The notes beneath the pieces were generated by a model. The model made no database searches and was not told where the DNA came from. It saw nothing but the letters and a program-made list of their open reading frames with translations. A stretch of DNA of 64,000 nucleotides, taken from assembly GCF_000772085.1 (NCBI RefSeq), contig NZ_CP009755.1:1116001-1180000 (forward strand), written 5' to 3'. A program made the position numbers and the translations under genes. Origin of the DNA: Curtobacterium sp. MR_MD2014. GTDB taxonomy: Bacteria; Actinomycetota; Actinomycetes; Actinomycetales; Microbacteriaceae. Positions within the stretch are counted from its first letter, which is position 1. Each line of letters begins with the position of its first letter. Positions 1 to 9,151 of this stretch are shown here, piece by piece.

Positions 1-193
1 GGAGCGCCGTCAGGCTCCGGTCGAGCAGTGCAGCGGTCGCTCCGTCGGGCTCCCAGTGCGCGTCGGCGATGCACGGTGGGACCGAAGCGGTGACGGTCGC
101 CGTCTGCCGGACGGTCCGGTCGCCGCGGGTGGCGCTGCGCCACGGCCGGACGACGGTGTCGTGGGCGGGCCAGGGTGGTCGGGGTCGGGACAC
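1..193 (-). CDS. Fic-family protein, N-terminal part (runs off the window)
   Basis: Reading leftward from a GTG at 193, the frame stays open to the window edge (about 64 residues). A strong AGGAGG ribosome site lies 6 nt before this GTG, and a TACCGT -10 hexamer lies at 230-225 on the same strand. The peptide begins MSRPRPPWPAHDTVVRPW and continues with alternating strand-like segments and a PPCIAD motif. This resembles the N-terminal domain of actinobacterial Fic/DOC proteins, which AMPylate targets through a C-terminal HPFxxGNGR motif. That catalytic part lies outside the window, so the family call is by resemblance only. The gene is divergent from the amidohydrolase at 304. Confidence 0.5.
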   Translation of the reverse strand, partial: MSRPRPPWPAHDTVVRPWRSATRGDRTVRQTATVTASVPPCIADAHWEPDGATAALLDRSLTAL

Positions 194-303
194 GGAGCCT
201 CCTGCGTCGATCGTCGGTGTCGAGACGGTAGGACGGACGCGACCGCGGACGCCAGGGATCGGTATGTCGCGGGGACGACGGTGCTCCGCCGTACCGTGGT
301 GGC

Positions 304-1503
304 ATGCGCAACTCGTTCGTCGTCACCGGGGCCCACGTCGTCCCCGTCACCGCTCCGCCCTTCGACGGGGGTGCCGTCGTCGTCGAGGACGGCCGCATCA
401 CCGCCGTCGGCCCCGACGTGGCTCCGCCGCCCGGCCTCCCCGTCGTCGACGCCGCCGGCGCCTGGCTCGTCCCCGGGTTCGTCGAGTCGCACGGCCACGT
501 CGGCATCCACGAGGAGGCGAACGGCTGGGCCGGCAACGACACCAACGAGATGACCGACCCGAACCAGGCTGCGGTGCGGGCGATCGACGCCGTGGACATC
601 GACGACGAGGGGTTCCGCGACGCACTGTCCGGCGGCATCACGAGCATCGTCGTGAAGCCCGGCTCCGGCAACCCGATCGGCGGGCAGACCGTCGCGATCA
701 AGACCTGGGGTGGTCGCACGATCGACGAGCAGCTCATCTCCGACGCCGTCAGCGTCAAGAGCGCCCTCGGCGAGAACCCGAAGCGCGTGTACGGCGACAA
801 GGGGAGGACGCCGTCGACGCGCCTCGGCGTGGCGAAGGTCGTCCGTGAGGCGTTCGTCGCCGCGCAGGACTACCGCGCCGCCCGTGCGGCCGCCGCCGCG
901 AAGGGGGAGCCGTTCACCCGCGACCTGACGAACGAGACGCTCGTCCGGGTGCTCGACGGCGAGCTCGCGTGGGACCAGCACGTCCACCGGCACGACGACC
1001 TCGCGACCGCGCTCCGCCTGGCCGACGAGTTCGGGTACCGGCTCGTCGTCAACCACGGCACCGAGGCGCACAAGATCGCCGACCTGCTCGCCGAGCGCGA
1101 CGTCCCGGTGATCTACGGCCCGCTGTTCACGAGCCGCTCGAAGGTCGAACTCCGCGACCGCGGCATCCCGAACGTCGTGGCGCTCGCCGCCGCCGGTGTC
1201 CGCGTGGCCATCACCACCGACGCCCCGGTCGTGCCGATCGCGATGCTGGTCGACCAGGCCACGGCGGCCGTCAAGGAGGGCCTGCCCTGGCAGACCGCGC
1301 TCGAGGCCCTCACCACCAACCCCGCAGCCTTCCTCGGCTTCGGGGACCGTGTCGGCCGCATCGCACCGGGCTTCGACGCCGACCTCGTCCTGTGGGACGG
1401 CGACCCGCTGGCCGCGACCAGCCGCGCGACGCGCGTCTGGATCGAGGGCACGTCCGTGTACGAGTGGGCCGACGGGACGGGCGTCACCACGCCGCGCTGG
1501 TGA
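304..1503 (+). CDS. Amidohydrolase family protein (imidazolonepropionase-like)
   Basis: A 399-residue cytosolic metal-dependent hydrolase. The N-terminal beta-sandwich (VVEDGRITAVG) leads into the metal-binding HGH at residues 63-65 (ESHGHVG). Further candidate ligands are the His in DQHVHRHDD, the His in VNHGTEAH and the Asp in TTDAP near residue 305. It ends with the usual return to the composite domain (APGFDADLVLWDGDP). This is the layout of imidazolonepropionase and related amidohydrolases; the substrate cannot be read from the sequence. The ATG at 304 has no Shine-Dalgarno sequence, but a TACCGT hexamer at 292-297 ends 6 nt before it, which fits a leaderless transcript. Monocistronic. 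Confidence 0.85.
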   Translation: MRNSFVVTGAHVVPVTAPPFDGGAVVVEDGRITAVGPDVAPPPGLPVVDAAGAWLVPGFVESHGHVGIHEEANGWAGNDTNEMTDPNQAAVRAIDAVDIDDEGFRDALSGGITSIVVKPGSGNPIGGQTVAIKTWGGRTIDEQLISDAVSVKSALGENPKRVYGDKGRTPSTRLGVAKVVREAFVAAQDYRAARAAAAAKGEPFTRDLTNETLVRVLDGELAWDQHVHRHDDLATALRLADEFGYRLVVNHGTEAHKIADLLAERDVPVIYGPLFTSRSKVELRDRGIPNVVALAAAGVRVAITTDAPVVPIAMLVDQATAAVKEGLPWQTALEALTTNPAAFLGFGDRVGRIAPGFDADLVLWDGDPLAATSRATRVWIEGTSVYEWADGTGVTTPRW

Positions 1504-1510
1504 CCGGATG

Positions 1511-1555
1511 ACGGTCTGGAGGCTCGTGGCGGCCCCGCCACGGTCCTCCCGTCCG
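1511..1555. terminator. Imperfect palindrome, family 1 (GGGAGGC type)
   Basis: Arms 1511-1532 and 1535-1555 pair imperfectly around the core GGAGGCTCGTGGCGG / CCGCCACGGTCCTCC. It sits in the convergent gap after the amidohydrolase. It belongs to a family of dispersed GGGAGGC palindromes seen at five other places in the window. A bidirectional terminator role is inferred from position. Confidence 0.5.
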
Positions 1556-1559
1556 CAAG

Positions 1560-1619
1560 ACGCAACCTCGGCGGTTGCTCGCAACGCCGTACCGCTGCGC
1601 GCAACCGCCGACGTTGCGT
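1560..1619. repeat. 60-bp palindromic repeat, family 2, copy A
   Basis: Exactly 60 bp. Arms of 19 bp, ACGCAACCTCGGCGGTTGC and its complement, pair with one mismatch around a centre containing GTACCGCTGCGC. A second 60-bp copy lies at 10651-10710 with the same outer arms and the inner 12-mer inverted. Both copies lie between convergent genes. Terminator or REP-like element. Confidence 0.7.
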
Positions 1620-1641
1620 TCCGCGGAGGGGGCGCCGAGCG

Positions 1642-2532
1642 TCAGGCGTCGCGGGACAGCAGGAAGTCGTTGATGCGCTCGGTCATCGGCAGGTCCATCT
1701 CCCGCGCGACGCCGTTCACGGACCGGATCGGTGCCGCCTGGCGGACGCTCGACAGCAGCCACAGGGCGTCGGAGGCCTCCAGGTCGGCCAGCGTGACGAG
1801 CTCGTACGAGGTCGCGATGCCCTCGCCCTCGGCGAACCGGAAGACGTCGGCCTGCGTCGTCCCGGCCAGGATGCCGATGTCGGTCCGCGGCGTCACGAAC
1901 CTGCCGTCGACGGACATCACCAGGTTCGCGCGGGTGCCCTCGAGCACGTACCCGTCCGTCGAGACGAAGAGCGCGTCGTCCGCTCCGCGGCGCTCGGCCT
2001 CGCGGAGCGCCGCCATGTTCACCGCGTACGACAGCGTCTTCGCGCCCTGCAGCAACCACGGCGAGGTCCGCTCGACGTCGTGCCGGTAGCCGCGGTCGAG
2101 CGTCACGACGGCGATGCCCGCCGTCCGCGCGGGCGTCTGGTCGCCGGACGGTGCCGCGTAGACCCAGCCGGTCGGTCGACCCGAGCCCTCGACGCCGCGG
2201 GTCATGACGGTCTTCGCGAAGGCCTCGTGCACCGGGTCGAGCCGGGCGCACACCGCCTCGATCGCCTGGCGCCACGCGTCGACGTCCGGCGTGGGCAGGT
2301 CGAGCATCGCCGCGGACCGCACGAAGCGGGCGAGGTGCGGTTCGAGCGCCTGCGGCCGCCCGTCGACCACCGTGATGGTCTCGAACACCCCGTCGCCGCG
2401 GATCGCCCCGAGGTCCTGCACCTGCAGGTGCTCCTCGAGCGGCTTCGCCCACGTGTACGCGTCGGCCTCGGGGTCGTGCGGGGCGGCGTCGCGCGAGGGC
2501 TGGTTGAGGACGGCGAGGACGGTGTCGGTCAT
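1642..2532 (-). CDS. pabC: Aminotransferase class IV, probable aminodeoxychorismate lyase
   Basis: A 296-residue PLP enzyme of fold type IV. Aminodeoxychorismate lyase releases pyruvate from 4-amino-4-deoxychorismate to give p-aminobenzoate for folate synthesis. The probable Schiff-base lysine is in GAKTLSY near residue 163, followed by LEGTRANLVM, the conserved Glu-Gly-Thr-x-x-Asn of the family. RGDGVFETI near the N-terminus is also typical of PabC/IlvE-like proteins. A D-amino-acid or branched-chain transaminase cannot be excluded. The ATG at 2532 is chosen because family homology begins there. The neighbour upstream on the same strand ends 35 bp away, so the two are probably cotranscribed. 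Confidence 0.75.
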   Translation of the reverse strand: MTDTVLAVLNQPSRDAAPHDPEADAYTWAKPLEEHLQVQDLGAIRGDGVFETITVVDGRPQALEPHLARFVRSAAMLDLPTPDVDAWRQAIEAVCARLDPVHEAFAKTVMTRGVEGSGRPTGWVYAAPSGDQTPARTAGIAVVTLDRGYRHDVERTSPWLLQGAKTLSYAVNMAALREAERRGADDALFVSTDGYVLEGTRANLVMSVDGRFVTPRTDIGILAGTTQADVFRFAEGEGIATSYELVTLADLEASDALWLLSSVRQAAPIRSVNGVAREMDLPMTERINDFLLSRDA

Positions 2533-2567
2533 GCCACCATCCAACCGCAGCACCGGGTCGGTGGTCG

Positions 2568-2918
2568 TCAGTCGCGCCCGGGGAGCGCGCCCATGAGCTT
2601 CCACACCGCCGGCGTCAGCTCGGGGTGCTGCAGGGCGATCCGGCGGAGCCGGTGGTACTCCTCGCCGAGCTCGGTGCCCTGCCCGGAGGCCGGGTGGCCC
2701 GCCCAGTGCACGCTGCGCTGCCCGATCGCGGCGTCGAGCTCGACGGCATCGGCGCGGAGGATGAGCACGACCTGCTCGTCGACGGTCGGGAGCGTCGGCA
2801 TGAACTCCCACGGGTCCTCGCCCGCACGGCTGCGGTGCTCGACGATCATCGAGATCTCCTCGGCGGCCTCGGCGCGCAGCACTTCGAGGCTGCGCCCGGT
2901 CCTGCGGGGCTCAGCCAT
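2568..2918 (-). CDS. Conserved hypothetical protein, 116 aa
   Basis: I do not recognise a family. It is a small acidic helical soluble protein with no signal peptide or membrane segment and no cysteine; its C-terminal third has a His-rich patch (SVHWAGHPASG) and ends LMGALPGRD. The ATG at 2918 has a GGGGG purine run 4 nt upstream. A TACGAT -10 on the same strand at 2956-2951 gives a short leader. It is the first gene of a probable two-gene unit with pabC and is divergent from the Nudix gene. Codon use matches its neighbours, so it looks like a real gene. Confidence 0.6.
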   Translation of the reverse strand: MAEPRRTGRSLEVLRAEAAEEISMIVEHRSRAGEDPWEFMPTLPTVDEQVVLILRADAVELDAAIGQRSVHWAGHPASGQGTELGEEYHRLRRIALQHPELTPAVWKLMGALPGRD

Positions 2919-3002
2919 GGTGCCCCCGCAGCACGCCTGCCATGCCAGCGATCGTACGCCAGCGCGGAGCGTCCACCGGACACGTCCGCCAGACTGGGGA
3001 CC

Positions 3003-3509
3003 GTGACCGAACGCGACGAGACGAAGTCCCAGCACGCCCCGGTCGTGGTCGTCTACCTGCTCCGTGACGGTCCCGACGGCCCCGAGGTGCTGCTCGGCGA
3101 GAAGCGTCGGGGGCTCGGGGCCGGGCGCCTCGTCGGTCCGGGCGGCAAGCGCGAGCCGGGGGAGCCGCCGGTGGCGGCAGCGGTGCGCGAGGTGGCGGAG
3201 GAGGTCGGTCTGCGGCTCGAGTCGGACGACCTGGAGGCGCGTGGCACGTTGGACTACCGGTTCCCGTTCCGACCGTCCTGGTCGCAGCGCTCGGACGTCT
3301 TCGTCTGCCGCCGCTGGCAGGGGACCCCGTCGGGCAGCGACGAGCTGGAGCCGCGGTGGGTCCCCGTCGACGCGGTGCCCTACGACGCGATGTGGGACGA
3401 CGCGCGCTACTGGTTGCCGGGCGTGCTGGCCGGCGGGACCGTCACGGCGCGCTTCACCTTCGCGGAGGACAACGCGACCGTCTCGGGCTTCAGCGGCGAA
3501 GGCGTCTAG
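3003..3509 (+). CDS. Nudix hydrolase, MTH1-like oxidised-purine nucleotide diphosphatase
   Basis: 168 residues. A perfect Nudix box GX5EX7REUXEEXGU starts at the GKREPGE segment. The rest follows human MTH1 more closely than E. coli MutT: GLGAGRLVGPGGK before the box and, near the C-terminus, YDAMWDDARYWLP, matching the MTH1 MWPDDSYWFP substrate pocket. The expected role is removal of 8-oxo-dGTP and 2-OH-dATP from the nucleotide pool. The GTG start at 3003 has only a weak -10-like CAGACT 7 nt upstream. The stop codon overlaps the stop of the convergent gene at 3506. Confidence 0.85.
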   Translation: MTERDETKSQHAPVVVVYLLRDGPDGPEVLLGEKRRGLGAGRLVGPGGKREPGEPPVAAAVREVAEEVGLRLESDDLEARGTLDYRFPFRPSWSQRSDVFVCRRWQGTPSGSDELEPRWVPVDAVPYDAMWDDARYWLPGVLAGGTVTARFTFAEDNATVSGFSGEGV

Positions 3510-3805
3510 CGGGCGCCCGCACGACCCTGCTGGACGCGGGTGCTGCCGGTGCGCGCCTCCTCCGCGGCGGCGAGGACGTCGGCGTCCCCGCTGCGACCAC
3601 CGAGCGGGCGGACGAAGAAGTCGACGATGCCCGCCGCGATCGCCCCGAGGACCGCGAACATCGCCCAGCCGACGAACAGCCCGGCGGTGTTCCGGCCGTC
3701 GGCGGGGGCGAGGAACACGCTCGCGGCGTAGAGCGCTGCCGCGAGCACGAGGAACGCCACGACGGCGGTGACGAGGACGCGGTGCCAGGCGGTGCGCGGG
3801 TGCAT
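3506..3805 (-). CDS. Small membrane protein, 99 aa, function unknown
   Basis: Two predicted membrane spans, around residues 10-32 (VLVTAVVAFLVLAAALYAA) and 44-66 (LFVGWAMFAVLGAIAAGIV), separated by a short loop with a PADGRN turn. A charged cytoplasmic tail (EEARTGSTRVQQGRAGAR) follows. No family recognised. The ATG at 3805 is preceded by a TATCCT hexamer ending 7 nt upstream on the same strand, consistent with a leaderless message. Its stop codon overlaps that of the convergent Nudix gene by 3 bp. The 5' neighbour on the same strand (3853-5454) ends 47 bp away. Confidence 0.7.
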   Translation of the reverse strand: MHPRTAWHRVLVTAVVAFLVLAAALYAASVFLAPADGRNTAGLFVGWAMFAVLGAIAAGIVDFFVRPLGGRSGDADVLAAAEEARTGSTRVQQGRAGAR

Positions 3806-3852
3806 GCGGAACAGGATACGCGCGCTCCGGGGAGCGGCCGAGCGTGCGCGCG

Positions 3853-5454
3853 TCAGCGCTCGGCGTGCCGCCCGTGCTGGCGCTCGTCGGGCGCGCCGGT
3901 CCGCGTCGTGCGCGATCCTGCCGGCGCCGGGCGGCGACCGGACGCGTCCACGCGGGGGACGGGACGGGTGCGGGGGCCGGTGGCAGCGCCTCCCGGTCGC
4001 GCCGGGCCGGACCGGTCCGCCTGCCGCACCACGGGGATGCGTCCGGTCGGGGTGGTCTCCTGCTCGAGCCCGTCGCGACCGCCGGTGAAGACGTCGCCGG
4101 CGACACGCTCGTCCTCCCAGTCGTCGTCGCGCAGGACGCTCAGCGTGCCGGTCTCGGTCGAGGTCAGTCCGTGGCGCTCGAGCTCGGCGTCCCGCTGCTT
4201 CCCGAGGAACTCGCGGTTCGCGGTCTGCGCGTCCTGGAACATCGTCGTGCGGTTGTTCACGATCGCCGCGATGCGACGGCGCTCCCACCACTGCTTGCCG
4301 AAGAACATCAGCACGAGCCCGGCGGCGGCGTAACAGCCCATCGTGACCAGCCCGCGACCGAAGCCGGGGCCGACGCCGTAGATCTCGTGCTTGATCATGT
4401 CGACCATGCTCGAGCCGACCACGACGTGGTTGAGCCACGCAAAGGGCTCCGGCATGAACCACTTCGGGTACGCGCCGCCGGAGGACGGCATCGACAGGAA
4501 GACGAAGCAGATCATCGCGGGCGCGGCGATGAACCGGCCGACGAAGTAGCTCAGGCCGTTGACGGCGAGACCGATCGCGACGATCCAGCCCCAGGCGATG
4601 AGCACGAGTCCGATCCAGTGCCCGTGGATCGCGCCGACGACCGGGCCGGCGAGCGTGTTCGTGATCAGGGAGATCACGAGGCCGCCGACGACGATCACGG
4701 TCATGCGGGTGCGGTGCCGCAGCGGACCGCCCATGATGCCGATGAACATCGCGACCATGTAGCCGCCGATGCACCAGGCGAGCATGACGTACATCGCGAC
4801 GGTGCCGTACTCGTCGTACGCGGGCAGCGGTGCGAGCTCGGTGACGGTCGGGGCGGCGACTCCGATCCCGGTGAGCACGCTGGTCAGCGTCGCGGGGACG
4901 AGCGAGGCGACCTGGAACTGGTGGGCGCTCGCCTTGAAGACCTCGTTCGCCGAAGGGTCGTACGCGACGGCCATCGTGCCGGCCAGGACGTCCTGCTTCG
5001 CGCGGGCCAGCGACTCGTACGTGTGGAACACGTACTCACCGGGCAGGGCCTTGCCGACGGCGGCGACGAGGGTCGGGTCGCTGCCGACCAGGGCGACGGG
5101 GACGCCGTGCGGGTGGGGAGCGTGGAAGGCGAAGACGTAGCAGAGGCAGAAGCCGACGATGAAGAACAGCGGCATCCAGAGCTGCAGCCCGATGAGCTGC
5201 AGCGAGGGGTGGAGCGTGCCGTACCAGCGGCGGTACCGGCTGATCCGCTGCGGCTCGGGCACCGGTGCCTGGCGCACGCGCCCCGCACGGCTGCCGGCGC
5301 TCCGGCTGCCGGCGACGGGAGCACCGCGACGTGGCCGCGAACCGCCCCGCGTCGAGGGCCGGGTCTGCCGGGGCTTCGGCGCGGACGACCGCGGCGCTCC
5401 GTCACGATCGGGGAGGTCGCTCTTCCTGGGGACGTCGTTCCGCGGCTCGCTCAC
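3853..5454 (-). CDS. ABC-2 / YhgE-Pip-like integral membrane protein
   Basis: About 533 residues. A basic, Pro/Arg-rich disordered N-terminus of roughly 75 residues precedes the first membrane span (LIGLQLWMPLFFIVGFCLCY). A large extracytoplasmic domain of about 130 residues follows, then five more spans between residues 220 and 400, and an Arg-rich cytoplasmic tail. One span, a big outer domain and a five-span block is the layout of the YhgE/Pip and DUF3533 families, linked to ABC-2 exporters and phage infection protein. No ATPase gene is adjacent. The GTG at 5454 is chosen because AAGGAG lies about 11 nt upstream; an ATG at 5487 is possible but lacks a ribosome site. Confidence 0.7.
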   Translation of the reverse strand: MSEPRNDVPRKSDLPDRDGAPRSSAPKPRQTRPSTRGGSRPRRGAPVAGSRSAGSRAGRVRQAPVPEPQRISRYRRWYGTLHPSLQLIGLQLWMPLFFIVGFCLCYVFAFHAPHPHGVPVALVGSDPTLVAAVGKALPGEYVFHTYESLARAKQDVLAGTMAVAYDPSANEVFKASAHQFQVASLVPATLTSVLTGIGVAAPTVTELAPLPAYDEYGTVAMYVMLAWCIGGYMVAMFIGIMGGPLRHRTRMTVIVVGGLVISLITNTLAGPVVGAIHGHWIGLVLIAWGWIVAIGLAVNGLSYFVGRFIAAPAMICFVFLSMPSSGGAYPKWFMPEPFAWLNHVVVGSSMVDMIKHEIYGVGPGFGRGLVTMGCYAAAGLVLMFFGKQWWERRRIAAIVNNRTTMFQDAQTANREFLGKQRDAELERHGLTSTETGTLSVLRDDDWEDERVAGDVFTGGRDGLEQETTPTGRIPVVRQADRSGPARPGGAATGPRTRPVPRVDASGRRPAPAGSRTTRTGAPDERQHGRHAER

Positions 5455-5532
5455 TCGGCGCTCTGCTCCTTCTGCTGGTCGGAGCATCACGGTACGCCGG
5501 GCGTGCTCACCGCGCCCCGTGAGCTGTCGGGG

Positions 5533-5632
5533 CAGGACCGGCTGCGGCGGCCCAGGACCGGCGGCGCCGGGTCAGGACCGGCTGCGGCGGCCCGGGACCG
5601 GCAGCGCCGGGTCAGGACCGGCTGCGGGAGGC
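5533..5632. repeat. 20-bp tandem repeat, A-B-A-B-A order, spanning the antiporter stop codon
   Basis: Five adjoining 20-bp units alternate in type: A starts CAGGACCGGCTGCGGCGGCC and B starts CAGGACCGGCGGCGCCGGGT, so the real period is 40 bp. The last unit enters the antiporter coding region, and the antiporter stop (complement of TCA at 5612-5614) sits on a unit junction. Confidence 0.85.
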
Positions 5633-7300
5633 CTGGGCCGAGTCCATCGCGAGTTCCTCGGCGTCGAGCGTCACGAGCACGCGGCGCATGACCTCCTCGT
5701 CGAGGTTGCCCTTCTCGCGTTCCTCGAGCACGATCTCGCGGCGACGGTCGAGCAGTTCGCGGCGGATGTCCTGGATCTGGGCGCCGCGGAGTCGCAGCGG
5801 AGCGTTCCGTTCCTCGTCCTCTTCTTCCTCGGCGTCGCGGCGGAACGTCTCGGCCTGCCGTTCCAGACGCGCCTTCAGTCGGCTCACGACGCTGTCGACG
5901 GCCTGGTCGCCGTACTGCTCCGACCACGCCGACCGACGCCGCTCGAGCAGGGCGATCGCGGCCTCGGTGGTGCGTTGGTTGAGTCGCATCTCGCTGCGGA
6001 CGTCCGCCTCTCCCTCGGCCGGGTCCTGCACCTTCAGCGCCCGGATCACGAACGGCAGGGTCAGCCCCTGCAGTAGGAGCGTGCCGACGGTGACCACGAA
6101 GGCGATCACGAAGATGGTGTCCTGCGCCTTGACGTCGACCGAGTTGCCGACGACGGAGACCGCCGCCGCGAGGGTCACCACACCGCGCATGCCGGTCCAC
6201 GAGATGACGGTGAGCTCCCGCCAGTTCAGCTTCGGTTCGGCGGAACCGCGCAGCCAGCGCAGGGACGGGTGACCGCGGGACAGTCGGACGCGCAACGGCC
6301 GCAGCCACCGGCCGTTGAAGCGGTTGCGCGCGTACGACTCGAACACGAAGAGCGGTCGCACGAGGATCACGACGACCAGGACGACGGCCGCCGCGGTGAG
6401 GGTCTGCGTCAGGCTGCGGTCGCTCTCGACGAGGTCCTGGACGACGGTCTTGAGCTGCAGGCCGATGAGGGCGAAGACGAACCCCTCGAGGATCACGTCC
6501 GCACTCGTCCACAGCGGGCGCTCCTGCAGCCGGGTCGCGTAGCCCTCCTTCGGCGAGTTGTAGCCGATGTACAGCCCCGCGGTGACCACGGCGATGACCC
6601 CGGAGCCGGAGAGGTGCTCGGCGAGGACGTACGCGACGAAGGGCAGCAGGATGCTCATGATCGTCTCGACGACCGGGTCGTTGATGCGCATCCGGATCCA
6701 GTGGACGGCGACGCCGAGGACGATGCCCACCGCCAGGCCGACACCGATTGCGAGCCCGAAGATGCCGAGGTCCTGCCAGATCGTCAGCGACGTCCCCGCC
6801 GCGATGAGCGTGAAGACCCGCACGAGGGTGAGGGACGCGGCGTCGTTGATGAGGCTCTCGCCGGACAGGACCGTCATCACCCGGCGGGGGAGTCCGAGCT
6901 TCCGGCCGATCGCCGCAGCGGACACCGCGTCCGGCGGGGCGACGACGGCGCCGAGCAGGATCGCCGCGGGCCAGTCCATGTCCGGGATGATGATGTACGC
7001 GGCGAGGGCGACCGCGAGCGCGGTGACGATCACGAGGAAGATACCGAGACGGCGGATCTGCTTGATGGACTGCCGGAAGCTCTGCCACGACACGTCGAGG
7101 GCGGCGGAGTAGAGCAGCGGCGGCAGGACGACGGTGAGGATCACCTCGGAGTCGATCTCGATCTCCGGCAGGCCCGGCAGGAACGACACCGCGAGCGCCA
7201 CGGCCGTGACGAGCAGCGGCGCGGGCAGCCCCTTGGCCCGCGCGAAGCCGGTCACCGCGAGTGAACCGATCAACAGGATGAGGAGTTCCGCGGTGTCCAT
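5612..7300 (-). CDS. Na+/H+ antiporter, CPA1 family
   Basis: About 562 residues. Eleven to twelve membrane spans fill residues 1-400, followed by a hydrophilic, coiled-coil-prone tail rich in Glu and Arg (RRDAEEEEDEERN). Family features include the VLPPLLYSAALD segment, the ion-binding GAVVAPPDAVSA and the ESLINDAASL motif with its Asn-Asp pair. This is the YjcE/NhaP-type bacterial exchanger that extrudes Na+ for protons. The second of two in-frame ATGs (7300) is preferred because GGGAG lies 10 nt before it but only 1 nt before the first ATG (7309). The C-terminal codons lie in a 20-bp tandem repeat. It is divergent from the phosphate transporter. Confidence 0.9.
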   Translation of the reverse strand: MDTAELLILLIGSLAVTGFARAKGLPAPLLVTAVALAVSFLPGLPEIEIDSEVILTVVLPPLLYSAALDVSWQSFRQSIKQIRRLGIFLVIVTALAVALAAYIIIPDMDWPAAILLGAVVAPPDAVSAAAIGRKLGLPRRVMTVLSGESLINDAASLTLVRVFTLIAAGTSLTIWQDLGIFGLAIGVGLAVGIVLGVAVHWIRMRINDPVVETIMSILLPFVAYVLAEHLSGSGVIAVVTAGLYIGYNSPKEGYATRLQERPLWTSADVILEGFVFALIGLQLKTVVQDLVESDRSLTQTLTAAAVVLVVVILVRPLFVFESYARNRFNGRWLRPLRVRLSRGHPSLRWLRGSAEPKLNWRELTVISWTGMRGVVTLAAAVSVVGNSVDVKAQDTIFVIAFVVTVGTLLLQGLTLPFVIRALKVQDPAEGEADVRSEMRLNQRTTEAAIALLERRRSAWSEQYGDQAVDSVVSRLKARLERQAETFRRDAEEEEDEERNAPLRLRGAQIQDIRRELLDRRREIVLEEREKGNLDEEVMRRVLVTLDAEELAMDSAQASRSRS

Positions 7301-7379
7301 GGTGTCCATTCTCCCATCGACATGATTCGCAGGCTGAACGATCCCGCAGGTCGGGTGGCGCGGCGGCGGACGACAGGGT

Positions 7380-8657
<1,278 letters not shown>

Positions 8658-8673
<16 letters not shown>

Positions 8674-8738
8674 TGGGCATCGCCACTGACTCGCGCAGCT
8701 TCGCATCCCTGGGCGGAGGGCGCCGCTGATGGGCATCG
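8658..8738 (+). repeat. 25-bp direct repeat at the PiT/membrane-protein junction
   Basis: The 25-bp segment starting CGGAGGGCGCCGCTGATGGG occurs exactly at 8658-8682 and 8714-8738, 56 bp apart. Each copy contains a GGAGGG ribosome site and a TGATG stop/start overlap. The duplication creates two consecutive coupled junctions. Confidence 0.9.
8673..8729 (+). CDS. Possible 18-aa micro-ORF linking pit and the next gene
   Basis: The ATG at 8673 overlaps the pit stop codon as TGATG and has GGAGGG 8 nt upstream. The ORF encodes MGIATDSRSFASLGGGRR and stops at 8727-8729, where TGATG again overlaps the next ATG at 8729. Its first three residues equal those of the downstream protein and its last residues echo the end of the pit protein, because both ends come from the 25-bp direct repeat. 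It may simply be a duplication by-product that preserves translational coupling. No function is implied. Confidence 0.35.
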
Positions 8739-9025
8739 ACTGGTTTGCATTCCTCACCGTGGCGATCGTCGCGGTCGTCTCCGCGTGCTTCGTGGTCCTC
8801 GTCTACTCGATCGGCCTGCGCCTCTGGAGCGCCGCCGACACGCGCGCCGGCAAGTACACCGTGAAGGACGACGGCACCGTCGGCCCCGCCACGGCCGGCT
8901 TCCCCCAGCCCGGCACCGTCCAGCCCGGCGTCCGCGCGTTCCGCGCGCTCGCCGTCGCGTGCTTCGCCGTCTCCGGCCTGGCCGTGCTCTACGGCATCTA
9001 CCTGATCGTCCCGCAGTTCCACTGA
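8729..9025 (+). CDS. Small two-span membrane protein downstream of PiT
   Basis: 98 residues with spans near residues 6-28 (FAFLTVAIVAVVSACFVVLV) and 70-93 (FRALAVACFAVSGLAVLYGI). The intervening loop is soluble (DTRAGKYTVKDDGTVGPAT). The start at 8729 has GGAGGG 8 nt upstream and is coupled to the upstream reading frame through TGATG. I know such small proteins next to actinobacterial phosphate transporters only as hypothetical; an accessory or stabilising role for PiT is an inference from position. A perfect hairpin follows 16 bp after the stop. Confidence 0.75.
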   Translation: MGIDWFAFLTVAIVAVVSACFVVLVYSIGLRLWSAADTRAGKYTVKDDGTVGPATAGFPQPGTVQPGVRAFRALAVACFAVSGLAVLYGIYLIVPQFH

Positions 9026-9041
9026 CGGGTCACGTCCACCT

Positions 9042-9089
9042 GACGGACGGGAGGCCCGTGGCGACGCCGCCACGGGCCTCCCGTCCGTC
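9042..9089. terminator. Perfect 22-bp hairpin, family 1
   Basis: Arms 9042-9063 and 9068-9089 are perfect complements around a 4-nt loop, with core GGACGGGAGGCCCGTGG. No T-run follows. It ends the pit operon. A near-identical hairpin lies at 30559-30603. Confidence 0.8.
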
Positions 9090-9151
9090 GTCGGTCACCA
9101 CGCGCGCCCACTTACCGGACCCGACCGGCCGGACGGGCTAGCCTCGACAGG

